From contig OZ243980.1 in NCBI GenBank assembly GCA_965214875.1, positions 124,001-188,000 on the forward strand: a stretch of DNA of 64,000 bases, written 5' to 3'. Within the stretch, counting starts at the first letter, position 1. Every line of letters starts with the position of its first letter. Source of the DNA: CBDAUN01 sp965214875. GTDB lineage: Bacteria; Pseudomonadota; Gammaproteobacteria; Arenicellales; JAJDZL01. Shown one piece after another: positions 55,437 to 63,750 of the stretch. Below the pieces are notes generated by a model. It did no database searches and was not told where the DNA came from. It saw only the letters and a list, made by a program, of their open reading frames with translations. The translations under genes were made by a program, and so were the position numbers.

Positions 55437-55895
55437 TTCGACATGGCCTATCCATATTTGAAATTTTTTCCATACTTCGTCCCCCCCCCCCTATCAGTCT
55501 CGGTTCGGCGCACCTTGCGGCATCCGCACGGTTTCATTCGCAAAAGCGCAAGATGCGTCCGAAGCGACTGCGCCGGCGAGCAATCGGTCCGAATTGACGT
55601 GTTGCGGGTCATGCAAAGGTAGTTGAGCAACCGCCCTGGATGCGGGCAGCTGCCCGCATTGAAATTGTCTCTGAAAATCCGGTGCTCGCACCTCGATTGA
55701 CCGTTGCCAGACCTTCGAGTCTCCGCGCCGATCTTGATGTCTCGAGTCGTGGGCGGCTCGGTCTTGCGCGTCTGAACAAGGTGGGCGAGTCCGTCCATGT
55801 CGATTTTCAATTTTGTCATCCTTGCGCTTCAGTCGAGCCAATGATGCTAGGGACTCGAGCATCATGCTTTACGGCATTGGCTCTAAAAGATCGAA
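55437..55895. other. Gap with 11-C run and possible GT92 traces
   Basis: Contains a C11 tract at 55481-55491. Minus-strand bits near 55845-55870 (VPSIIGSTE) and 55700-55760 (HQDRRGDSK) recall the GT92-like paralogues, as in the sliver at 39462, but are too short to be sure. No intact gene. Confidence 0.35.
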
Positions 55896-56402
55896 TCACC
55901 TGCCCTTGTTCTTGCCGTATGCCCAAAGCGCCTTGTCGAGTTCGCGCATCGTTATGCCGCACCGCTCGGCTTTGTCTTTGCATAGCTTCGCATACTCCAT
56001 CCATCTTTCAAGGTTGTAGCGCTCGGACCCTCCAACGGCTCGCATTGCTCTTGTGTCAAATATGGGGTACTTGTCTTCGAACGCGAAATGCAGGATGACG
56101 CTGGCCATCGGCCAAGAGACGCCGTGCAATGCCAAGAGGGTTTCGATTCGCAGCAGCTCGCTCTTTGTGCCGAACGCAAGCGCGCTCACCTCCTTGACTT
56201 CGTAGTCCTCGTTCTTCTCGCAAAGTCTCCTTAATCGTCCTCCGCGCCATTTCCACTTGGCGACTTCGATAAGGTCGTCGCGCTCCATGAATCCGCGAGT
56301 CCTTGCTTTTTTCAGCCGGCGGGATAGCCCGTCTTCACTCAACGGGCATTCGTACTCCTGCGCGAGTTTGCGTATTTGTGCGCAGTCAAGGCTGATTTGC
56401 AT
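55896..56402 (-). CDS. Helix-hairpin-helix-like hypothetical protein
   Basis: A 168-residue protein from ATG 56402 (MQISLDCAQIRKLAQEYECP), supported by a ggag site; the frame is open to 56627 without coding character. The centre has KSELLRIETLLALHGVSWPM, ASVILHFAFEDKYPIFDTRA and a C-terminal RELDKALWAYGKNKG. The L..LHGV....AS.ILHF....~PI.DtRA pattern is that of helix-hairpin-helix DNA-glycosylase-like folds, where the last Asp would be in the catalytic position. No Fe-S Cys cluster. Substrate unknown. Confidence 0.6.
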   Translation of the reverse strand: MQISLDCAQIRKLAQEYECPLSEDGLSRRLKKARTRGFMERDDLIEVAKWKWRGGRLRRLCEKNEDYEVKEVSALAFGTKSELLRIETLLALHGVSWPMASVILHFAFEDKYPIFDTRAMRAVGGSERYNLERWMEYAKLCKDKAERCGITMRELDKALWAYGKNKGR

Positions 56403-56742
56403 TTTGCCGATTCTCCATGTCGGGCCGGCACTGTCGAGGGCTGAGCGAATTCTGCGGCCAATGAATGCCATGGCACTATAAGGCGTGAGAGGGAACGATA
56501 TCGATCGGCCCATGCTGGCGCCTCTTGCGTTTCGGGCGCGAAGTCCGTCCCTTGGCCTCCGGGGTTGGACTTCGGTCGTGCAGTGCTGGGCGACGTGCCG
56601 ATTGACGGTCTCAAGCTTGCGGCACACCTTGAGCCCTTGACAAAAGGAGCCAAATTAGTCGAAAATCGGAGATTCAGACGCGGCGAACAGGCATTACGCT
56701 GAAAGACTATAACATTGCCATTGCATTACGGGAAAATTCAGC

Positions 56743-57029
56743 CATGGCGCTAGGCGAAATCAATAAAAAGGCGGCGGCGCAAGCAATCGAAAGATTCGAC
56801 CGGATCGGTCTGAATCAGATGCTGGCGCAATATGGCGGCGAGGCTTCAGCCCGCTGGCACATCTGCCATCGAAGCGGTCTGTATGACCAGAAGGTGGTTT
56901 TGCGAGCCGCCCACGAATTGCAAGGGCTGGGGCCCTGCCTGCTGGAAAAGGCGCTTTAACGGCCGGGGATGCCCGAAGGCATTTGCACAAAATCGGCTTC
57001 AAATTCAAACGGGTCTGCGAAGATTGAGC
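56743..57029 (+). pseudogene. ScoMcrA-head-like domain, frameshifted
   Basis: MALGEINKKAAAQAIERFDR starts a small domain with FDRIGLNQMLAQYGGEASAR, HICHRSGLYDQKVVLRAAHE and LQGLGPCLLEKAL. After a one-base loss at the TAA near 56957 it continues as TAGDARRHLHKIGFKFKRVC and ends. This order (..FD.lG...fL..YG......Y.sK.i..AA.......L....F..G......L..lGF) resembles the N-terminal head of McrA-like HNH restriction enzymes. No HNH part follows, so this is a remnant or a stand-alone head. The family assignment is by pattern only. Confidence 0.45.
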
Positions 57030-57348
57030 TCGGCTTGCTTCGGCCGCTTGAACTTCAATCAAAACAGATTGTATCATCTCCGCACAATACAAAGTCCACA
57101 ATACGGTCGCAGCCGTCGGTCTATTCGATATGGAAGCAAAATGAGCTTGACTTTCTGCCCAGAGGCAGTCATGACTGCGGCGGCATCGACCTTGATACCA
57201 GGTTTTGCCCGTTCTGCCTTTCTTCATGTTCAGTGGCGGCATTTTCAGAATGGCCCGTTCAAGAGATTGAAAAATAATGCAAACGGCAGAATTTGCGGGG
57301 AATCAAACTCATTTTGTCTATTAAGAAAGAAGAAGCGCGGCGGTCCAA
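57030..57348. other. Stretch without a convincing gene
   Basis: Open frames exist but none has a good start or family. One plus frame (to 57277) holds DCGGIDLDTRFCPFC, which could be a lone zinc-knuckle remnant. Likely decayed DNA and the promoter of the next gene. Confidence 0.35.
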
Positions 57349-57756
57349 ATGATGACTGAAGTCAAGCTGACAGGGTCCAGCAAGCTGTGGGATAGGATAG
57401 CGGATGTGTTTTTTGGAAAACTCGAAGCGGATGAGGCGCTTGGAGGCTTTATTCGCTGGCTCGTTTCACTCGCTGGTGTTGGCACTTACGTCGTTGGCTT
57501 CGGCCTGCTTTTGAACGGTGTCGAAGCCGGAACTTCGGCAACGGAGCGGCGGATTTCATTCCTGGATGCTGCGCCTGTTGTTCTTGCGAGCGTTTTCCTG
57601 CTAGCAACGGCCTATTGCGCTGGACTGGCCTTTTTATTGTCTTGGAAAAGACCTGGCAGCGGGCCGGTCCGTCTGTATGTGTCGGGCATTCTGCTGGCCA
57701 GCTTTGTCAATATCTCGGTACAGTTGCCGTTTGTCACTTGGAGCCATCTGCAGTGA
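57349..57756 (+). CDS. Hypothetical multi-pass membrane protein
   Basis: A 135-residue protein from MMTEVKLTGSSKLWDRIADV. It has three clear transmembrane helices: WLVSLAGVGTYVVGFGLLLN (about 38-57), PVVLASVFLLATAYCAGLAF (about 76-95) and YVSGILLASFVNISVQLPFV (about 110-129). An amphipathic N-terminal helix precedes them. The stop overlaps the GTG start of the next gene (GTGA). No family recognised. Confidence 0.65.
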   Translation: MMTEVKLTGSSKLWDRIADVFFGKLEADEALGGFIRWLVSLAGVGTYVVGFGLLLNGVEAGTSATERRISFLDAAPVVLASVFLLATAYCAGLAFLLSWKRPGSGPVRLYVSGILLASFVNISVQLPFVTWSHLQ

Positions 57757-58541
57757 ATAGGTTTCGGTTTCCAGTTTTTTTTGCGGCGGTGCTTGTTGCG
57801 GCATTTTCAGCTGAAACGACGCAAGCGCGGGATCCATACCTTGATTTTGGGCAGTTCCAGCGCGTTACGAATGTCGAAGATCTTGGCTTCGTGGACAATC
57901 TGGCACTCGCCGGAGGCGTGCTCTTCAATGCGCCGAGCTTGCGGAGGCTTCTGCCGGTTCACAAGTATATAGTGGATATTGAGGAATGCAATGGTTCCGG
58001 TTCTAGGGCGATCGGAACGCGGCAGGTGGAAGGCATGGTGCTGGAGTGGCAGATTTCAAAAGAGGCGGCGAGTTTTTTGCTGCAAGATGATGCATGGGAA
58101 ACCGATGCTGCGGAATGGGTGCCCTATGGAGATTTCTTGAAAGAATTGGCCCAATATCATAAGAGCGATTCCAAGAACAGCCGCCCAGCTAAAGATGGCG
58201 AATATTTTGAACTGGCGATGCAAGCGCTGAATTCGGACAATGGACGCGCGGCTTGGGTCGAGGGCAATCTTTCCGACAAGTGCACGGCGGCCCAATGGGC
58301 GCACAACGGAAAGCTGGGCGAATGGGAAAAAGTCAGCAGCCAAGTCCTGGAATCGCTCGTCAGGTCAGCCTACTCGGATTCATTGGCCGGGTCGCAAGAC
58401 GCGGTTTCGAGCAGTTATGTGATATTCACCATTGATCCTCTGGCCGATCAGGATGGCGTCAAGAAATTCATCGCCGAGTGCGATATGGGCAGAGTAGAGA
58501 GAACCGAAGCGATATCAGTGTGCAAAGATAAACTGCAGTAG
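57753..58541 (+). CDS. Hypothetical secreted protein
   Basis: A 262-residue protein from GTG 57753 (overlapping the previous stop), with a Sec signal peptide, MNRFRFPVFFAAVLVAAFSA, likely cut after TTQA. The mature part has four Cys (VDIEECNGSG, LSDKCTAAQW, FIAECDMG and ISVCKDKL), two possible disulphides. It contains a helical centre with YFELAMQALNSDNGRAAWVE. A periplasmic role is likely, together with the membrane protein before it. No family recognised. Confidence 0.65.
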   Translation: MNRFRFPVFFAAVLVAAFSAETTQARDPYLDFGQFQRVTNVEDLGFVDNLALAGGVLFNAPSLRRLLPVHKYIVDIEECNGSGSRAIGTRQVEGMVLEWQISKEAASFLLQDDAWETDAAEWVPYGDFLKELAQYHKSDSKNSRPAKDGEYFELAMQALNSDNGRAAWVEGNLSDKCTAAQWAHNGKLGEWEKVSSQVLESLVRSAYSDSLAGSQDAVSSSYVIFTIDPLADQDGVKKFIAECDMGRVERTEAISVCKDKLQ

Positions 58542-58797
58542 ACAGGGGAGTGCCTGCCCAAACCCGGCGGAGCTGCAACCAAAGCTTTGAAAGTTTCATA
58601 TCGCGAGCTGCGGCGCATTGGCATATCAGACTTTGCATTTCAGTTGCCCCGGGGAGCATCGGGCACCGTCGACGCAGGCAATCCGAATAATCCCGTGAAA
58701 ACCGCCGCTAGCGCGTCCGCAAGATCGTACTCGCTAAGGTCGTCCCGGTCCTCGTCGACGAGATTGATCAGGACCGCCCTGCCCCGGTGCCATCAAC
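58542..58797 (-). pseudogene. ATP-grasp gene fragment (middle)
   Basis: At about 58690-58797 the minus strand reads RGRAVLINLVDEDRDDLSEY and DLADALAAVFTGLF, matching residues 104-140 of the gene at 60048 (RGRAALINLVDEDRDDLGKY). The copy is cut upstream by D2 copy b. 58542-58690 shows no gene. Confidence 0.7.
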
Positions 58798-59968
58798 TCC
58801 CCACACTTGACTCGGACGGTTTTCTGCCTGATGTCAGTCGCTGTCTCCCGGATCGCAGTCGATCCCATGGTTGTCGCTTGCCATGTCAAATTCGCCGTTC
58901 TCCATCCGGCCTTCCTTGAAGGCCTGTATCGCCAGCACGGAGGTGTCGGGGATGATCAGGCCTTCCCGCAGTTTCATAGTGCCTGGCAATGGCTGGCGCC
59001 GGCTGGCGTGGAAGCCGGCGACCGTCGGCGGTTCGCGAGGCGCCTTGAGCCCGCAGGAGCGGGCCAGATGCATGAGCGCGTCGATGCCCGGCCGCTCGAG
59101 ATGCCAGGCCGGCCGGCTCGCCGAGGAGGTTGCGCGCCAGCCAGGCGGTATCCCATGCCCGGAAGGCGGCCGCGTCGAAGGCGATGCGCTTTCGCAGATC
59201 GTCGGCATGGTCGAGCCGCCGGTCGCCGATCCGGGTGCCCTGCTTCAGGGCATGGAAGAACCGCTCGATGCGCCCGCGCAGCAGCGTCTCGGCGCCTTGA
59301 AGGTCGGCCTCGCCCTCGGTGCTGAGCAGCATCCAGTCGAGCGCCAGCAGCCGCTGTCCTTGCCCTCGCGCCGGCGGAACTCGCCGCCCAGATTGTCCAG
59401 CCCCGGGTCGCCTTCAGGCCGCTGCAGTCGCCCGTGGCGGTGTCCTGGGTCGCCAGCGCCAGCTCCTGTCCGCGGCAGCGCTGCGCCGCGGCCTCGAAAT
59501 GGGATTGCAAGACATGCTGCATGGCCGCTCTCGGATTCGACAGCAGCCGGCATGCCGCCTTCTGCCCGGCCCGATCCGGGAATATCGCCGGCAGCGGGCG
59601 GCCCAGCTTGCGCGTCCACGGCCGCCGCTCGATAGCACCAGCCGCGCCCTTCCGCGGTGAAAGCATGCGCCAGAACCGGCCGCGCGCCATGCTTCGCGCA
59701 CCAGTCCTCGGCGATGCGTCCGCACGCCATCCTCAGTACACTCGAGGCCAGCTTCGGCACTTTCACCCCCGGCAGGATCAGTAGCCGGTTGTTGCACACC
59801 ACCAGCCCGATGTTGGCCGCGCTCGCACAGCTCGCGCGCCAGCCCGCCGTCGCGGTACGCGCGCCGCAGCCACTCGAGCGTGTCCGGTGAAAAATGTCGG
59901 ATGCCAATCTGCATGCCGCATAGTCCGGCACATGTCGGCTACCAAGCCAAGTGTGGATTGTTGATAGG
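58798..59968 (-). mobile_element. D2-type (DUF4338/IS4-like) element, copy b, deleted
   Basis: Ends match D2 copy a (atcaactccccacacttgac at left; gccaagtgtggattgttgat at right). About 1170 bp, so some 270 bp shorter than copy a. Inserted in an ATP-grasp gene copy. Confidence 0.8.
58834..59914 (-). pseudogene. D2 transposase (copy b), broken
   Basis: MQIGIRHFSPDTLEWLRRAY opens it. DUF4338 traces (NIGLVVCNNRLLILPGVKVP, LASSVLRMACGRIAEDW, KHGARPVLAHAF) are better kept here than in copy a. DDE parts include LALATQDTATGDCSGLKATR and RIERFFHALKQGTRIGD. The middle around the HHP motif and the second acidic residue are deleted, with frame changes. Confidence 0.7.
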
Positions 59969-60047
59969 GCACTGGCGGGTCAGAATTTTCTCCACTGGAA
60001 TGCTTGATAATCTTCGCCGGCCGCCGGCTGAAAGCGATGCGGCCTTG

Positions 60048-61121
60048 TCAGCCGCATCCCGGCGACCGGCAGCATTCGGCGAATCGGGCCGCCGCGCGGC
60101 GCGCATACGCGCCCTGGCCGCAGGTGCTGAACAACTCCTCCTCGCCGTCCAGCATCCCCCTGAACCGCCTCATGAACGGCCTTGGATAGAACTTGAACTC
60201 GGTCTCGCAAAGATAGAGCTCCCCCGAGCCGGCCTCGACCAGCACGTCGTGCGCGTAGAACCCCGGCCCCAGCGCCCGCCCGACCCTTGCGGCGAACGAG
60301 AGCAGCCGCTCGAGATCGGCGGACGCAAGCTCGGCCCGAAGATATCTCAGCAGCTCCGGATCCCGCGGCGTGTCGCGGTTGCGCACCGCCGGATCCCGAC
60401 CGACGCAGTCGCGGGCCTGAACCATGATCTTCAGGACATGCGGCCCGACGCACATCAGCCGCAATGACGTGTAGTAGAGCCTGCCCTTGAACCGGACCCT
60501 CGTGTCGATGAACTCCGTGCTGTGGCTTGTCGCATCATCTGGCTGGGGGGGGGCATCGGCCGCAAGCCGAGCCGCGTGGCCGTATCCTGTCCGCGGCAGG
60601 CTGAACGCCGGCTTGCCCGCCGCGGCGGGCCTTGGCATGTCCACGCCGCGCGAAGTCAGATGGTCGGCTGTCCGCCTTTTGTCGCGCAGCACCCCGGCCA
60701 GGCCGCGGGAGTTGAAGATCGCCGAAAACTCGCCCAACAGCCCATCTGGAAGATCGTACTTGCCAAGGTCGTCCCGGTCCTCGTCGACCAGATTGATCAG
60801 TGCCGCCCTGCCCCGGCGCCGGGCGACCGCCCTTTCGACGCCCTCGGCGTCGTGCGCGAATCGCGAGCCGATTCCGAAGCCCGCCAGCGCCTTGCAGAAC
60901 GGCGGGAAGAACGCCAGCGGGTCGACCTTGCGGTTGTACCGCAGCGGCCTGGCGTCCAGGTCCGCGATGACCACTTGCAATTCCGGCTCGCGGGGCTGAA
61001 GCGGGGCGATCAGGCCATTGGCCAGCCGGCAGTAGATCCTCGGCAGAAGGGATGCGGCCGCCAAGGCGCCGTCAGCGACCGGCATCGGCTTCGCGTTTGG
61101 ATTGGCTATTGATAACGGCAT
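60048..61121 (-). CDS. ATP-grasp-like protein
   Basis: A 357-residue protein. N-terminal pre-ATP-grasp part: ELQVVIADLDARPLRYNRKV, AALINLVDEDRDDLGKYDLP and GLAGVLRDKRRTADHLTSRG (RD KR..~~~~ as in ATP-grasp ligases). The ATP-binding half includes TEFIDTRVRFKGRLYYTSLR, a VLKIMVQARD strand and GFYAHDVLVEAGSGELYLCE with TEFKF, where acidic residues should bind Mg-ATP. Substrate unknown. A run of nine G (60545-60553; codons for A-P-P near residue 190) may allow switching. Fragments of three other copies lie at 21.3, 48.2 and 58.7 kb next to glycan genes, so a glycan-linked role is plausible. Confidence 0.6.
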   Translation of the reverse strand: MPLSIANPNAKPMPVADGALAAASLLPRIYCRLANGLIAPLQPREPELQVVIADLDARPLRYNRKVDPLAFFPPFCKALAGFGIGSRFAHDAEGVERAVARRRGRAALINLVDEDRDDLGKYDLPDGLLGEFSAIFNSRGLAGVLRDKRRTADHLTSRGVDMPRPAAAGKPAFSLPRTGYGHAARLAADAPPQPDDATSHSTEFIDTRVRFKGRLYYTSLRLMCVGPHVLKIMVQARDCVGRDPAVRNRDTPRDPELLRYLRAELASADLERLLSFAARVGRALGPGFYAHDVLVEAGSGELYLCETEFKFYPRPFMRRFRGMLDGEEELFSTCGQGAYARRAAARFAECCRSPGCG

Positions 61122-61308
61122 TTAACCGCCTCTCCCGGCGGTCGCGGCAATCAAGGATAGGCATCTTGAATGTTGCCGGTTGCCCATTGATGTTCATGGT
61201 CTCGATCCATAAGCGATTCCGGCATAATTGCCAAGCGCGAGGGCACCGGCGCATCCGGTGCACCGGAACGTCCGGCAGCATCACCGGACGAATGGACCAT
61301 TTGACGCC

Positions 61309-62128
61309 TTAGCCGCTTTCGCCGGATTCTCTCTCAATAATCCGAATCGCTGCTGGAATTATTTTTTCAGCGCACAAATAATTCAACAATTTGACATTCT
61401 GCGGATAGCAGTGCCTGCCGTCCTTCTCTATGGCAAAAATCGGATGCTCGGCAAACGGCTTCTTTGAATTGCCCGCAGGCCTGCCTGCATTTGCCTCATC
61501 AACATTGTAATTGGTTTCTTTGAAATCCAAACTCGTCAGGCAGCCGTCGATCAGAGCAGCGAAACTATTGTCATTCATAAATCGTTGATGAATAATCTCT
61601 ATTGATTTTGAATCAAGCGCGGACCTGTCCAAAACCGATTTACCGGAATTAGAATCGAACAATATCCTTTTCGAACAAACCGATGAGTTTATCTCGCGCC
61701 CCGCGAATTTGACCTCGAGAGCAGTTGCTGTCAAACCTGCGGACTAATGCGTGAGCGGCATCCCAAGACTTGGGCAATTCGTTGTCTCGAACGATTTCAT
61801 CCGGCAAAATTTCGAAAGCTTGCCCCGAAACTTTGCCTAATTTTATGCTTCTAATCTTGCCGGCTTCGGCAAAGAAGTATCCGTATGGATTTCGACCAGC
61901 GTTCGGATTGGCGATTTCCTCGGCCTTGGCTCTCAATTGACCGTCTTTATCAGACAGAAATCTGCATCGATCGACTGAATCCCCATTCTTTCCCCTTGCC
62001 GCAAAGAGCTCGTCGACCGGAAATACAGAAGGTGCCGGTTTCCCTTCCTTGAACATCTGAGCATAGAGCAGCAAACGCGCAATTTCTTCGCTGTCATCAA
62101 CCCTATTCAAATTCTTGCCCGCTACCAA
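61309..62128 (-). pseudogene. Third gene of TIGR04255 operon, frameshifted
   Basis: Frame 1 starts at TTG 62128 just before the previous stop: VAGKNLNRVDDSEEIARLLL, PVDELFAARGKNGDSVDRCR, NPYGYFFAEAGKIRSIKLG and ARDKLIGLFEKDIVRF, ending at 61649. A second frame, open from 61734, then gives SVLDRSALDSKSIEIIHQRF, NSFAALIDGCLTSLDFKETN and KKPFAEHPIFAIEKDGRHCY to 61309. The second frame has no ribosome site, so a single indel near 61670 in one gene of about 270 residues is likely. Two overlapping genes are an alternative. No family recognised. Confidence 0.45.
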
Positions 62129-62637
62129 CTTCTCAAGTGCTTTCTCAAAGCTACTACGGCTTCATATAATTTTTCAGGAGGATGATGCTCTTTCCAAGGC
62201 AAATCATCGTATGCAGTTTCGCTGGGCTCAATGTCATTTCTAACGTGATATGAGAGTTCGCCTGCCCCTCTCACTCCGATATCGACGTATCCGGCTTTTG
62301 ATTGGTGGCTAAATGTAAACTCGCCATATTCATCGACAGATACGCTCGGCTTGAGCTCCGCTGCAAAAAGTCCGCTTCTTGCAAGGCGAGCGGCTTCTTC
62401 AGAGGCGCGGTACAATTGATCAATATCCAAATCATTCCAAGTTGAACGAGCGAAATACAGATTCAAGTGTATTTCGCTAATGAGCGATAGAGCCATCGCG
62501 TCACTAAAATTTGGCTTTTCTTCAACTGTACTGCTTGAGCTGGAAACGAATTTAGTAAAGGAGGCTGTTGGAGCCTTCGCAATTGACGGAAATTTTTCGG
62601 AGTCGTGAAGTTCGACTGTAGTCATTGCATCAAGCAT
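62122..62637 (-). CDS. Hypothetical protein in TIGR04255 operon
   Basis: A 171-residue protein. The ATG at 62637 overlaps the stop of the upstream gene by one base (TAATG); an internal MTTVELHDSE at 62625 is also possible. Blocks: MALSLISEIHLNLYFARSTW, LKPSVSVDEYGEFTFSHQSK, VDIGVRGAGELSYHVRND and PPEKLYEAVVALRKHLRSW. The strand-rich centre looks like a small sensor or carrier domain. Coupled to a TIGR04255 gene, as commonly seen; function unknown. Confidence 0.6.
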   Translation of the reverse strand: MLDAMTTVELHDSEKFPSIAKAPTASFTKFVSSSSSTVEEKPNFSDAMALSLISEIHLNLYFARSTWNDLDIDQLYRASEEAARLARSGLFAAELKPSVSVDEYGEFTFSHQSKAGYVDIGVRGAGELSYHVRNDIEPSETAYDDLPWKEHHPPEKLYEAVVALRKHLRSW

Positions 62638-63458
62638 TAATCTAGCTCCTTTAAGCGCATCCGGACCAACAGGCGGTCAGCGAGAATTTTTCGGAGCAGT
62701 TCTTTGTTGTCATCATGAAACTTCGAAAATACCCGCTCGATGCCATGAGCATTGTCATTGCTGTCTGCAATGTCGCCAATGCTCATCTGCCGCCCGAATC
62801 TTTGAGAATATAGATTGCAAATGCTTGCGACCGCCTTTTCATTTTCGACTGCGCTTTTTGCATCGATGCGTACCAGTACTCGATTGCCACTATCGGCACT
62901 ATCAAACCAGCCTTGACCAATGTCCCACCTGGGGTCAGGCCGGCTAACCAAATTTGGCGGCAAAAATGGACTGTCCTTAAATAGGTTCCGGGCGAGCAGA
63001 GCATTTTCAGACAAATCTGCGCTAAATGTGTCGGTGACGCTGTAGTCAACAGACAATACCGGCTTATACCTGTCGACGCAATCCAACAAAGCATTTAGTC
63101 GACGCTTTGCTTCAGGCCATATGTCTTCCCAAGTCGAATACTCGCGACAAGAAACCGTAACGAAATCATCCTGAAACTTGCCAACCCATATCGGCTGGCC
63201 CGCATTGCTGAAATAAACCAGCTCCTTTGCAGGAGGAGGTCGCGCCTCTGAAACTTGGCTACGACCTGGAGCAACTTGAATGCATATGCCCGGCACATCA
63301 TTGACTGCTGGAAACAGCGTCTTCAGGCTTTCAGCTCTTTCGTCGAATCGACGAATGTCGGAACTCTGAATCGGAATGCCTAAACGTACAATGAAGTTGA
63401 CAGCCTCAATGGCGTGGGTGCCGGCAAAAAGTCTAATGTTCTCGATGCCCAAAATCAA
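62637..63458 (-). CDS. TIGR04255 family protein
   Basis: A 273-residue protein with the TIGR04255 layout: VPGICIQVAPGRSQVSEARP, LVYFSNAGQPIWVGKFQDDF and VTVSCREYSTWEDIWPEAKR (the family's typical R..Y..W......~), then DRYKPVLSVDYSVTDTFSAD with VDYSVTD strand, RVLVRIDAKSA and a C-terminal DNNKELLRKILADRLL-like helix. The family is sporadically distributed, with unknown role, often in accessory regions. First gene of a three-gene minus-strand operon. Confidence 0.75.
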   Translation of the reverse strand: MILGIENIRLFAGTHAIEAVNFIVRLGIPIQSSDIRRFDERAESLKTLFPAVNDVPGICIQVAPGRSQVSEARPPPAKELVYFSNAGQPIWVGKFQDDFVTVSCREYSTWEDIWPEAKRRLNALLDCVDRYKPVLSVDYSVTDTFSADLSENALLARNLFKDSPFLPPNLVSRPDPRWDIGQGWFDSADSGNRVLVRIDAKSAVENEKAVASICNLYSQRFGRQMSIGDIADSNDNAHGIERVFSKFHDDNKELLRKILADRLLVRMRLKELD

Positions 63459-63750
63459 AAACCCTCAACAGTTGCGCATCCGGGCTTTGCTCAAAGCCAA
63501 GGAGATATGGTTAGGCTAAATCAAGTAATCCCGACAGCCAAATATTGCTGCATTCTTTCGAACAGCAAAGTTTGACATTATGCTCCTGATCAAAGCAGGG
63601 CGCTAGCGGGGATGTTGTCATGCAAGCAGCCATCTTGTCAAATTCATTGTATATCACTTTGACTCAACACTATAATTTCAAGGTATAGCAAATTTATTCT
63701 ACCTGCGTGATGCCGAACCCCGACGGACTGGGAGTGCATGATCGTCGCCG
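63459..63750. promoter_or_regulatory. Divergent intergenic region
   Basis: About 290 AT-rich bases between the TIGR04255 operon (minus) and a plus-strand frame at the window end. It probably contains promoters for both. I see no gene. Confidence 0.35.

Noticed and set aside
55448..55819. Minus-strand 123-codon frame across the C11 tract
   Set aside because: No start signal, crosses the homopolymer, and only weak GT92-like traces in mixed frames; described as a decayed gap.
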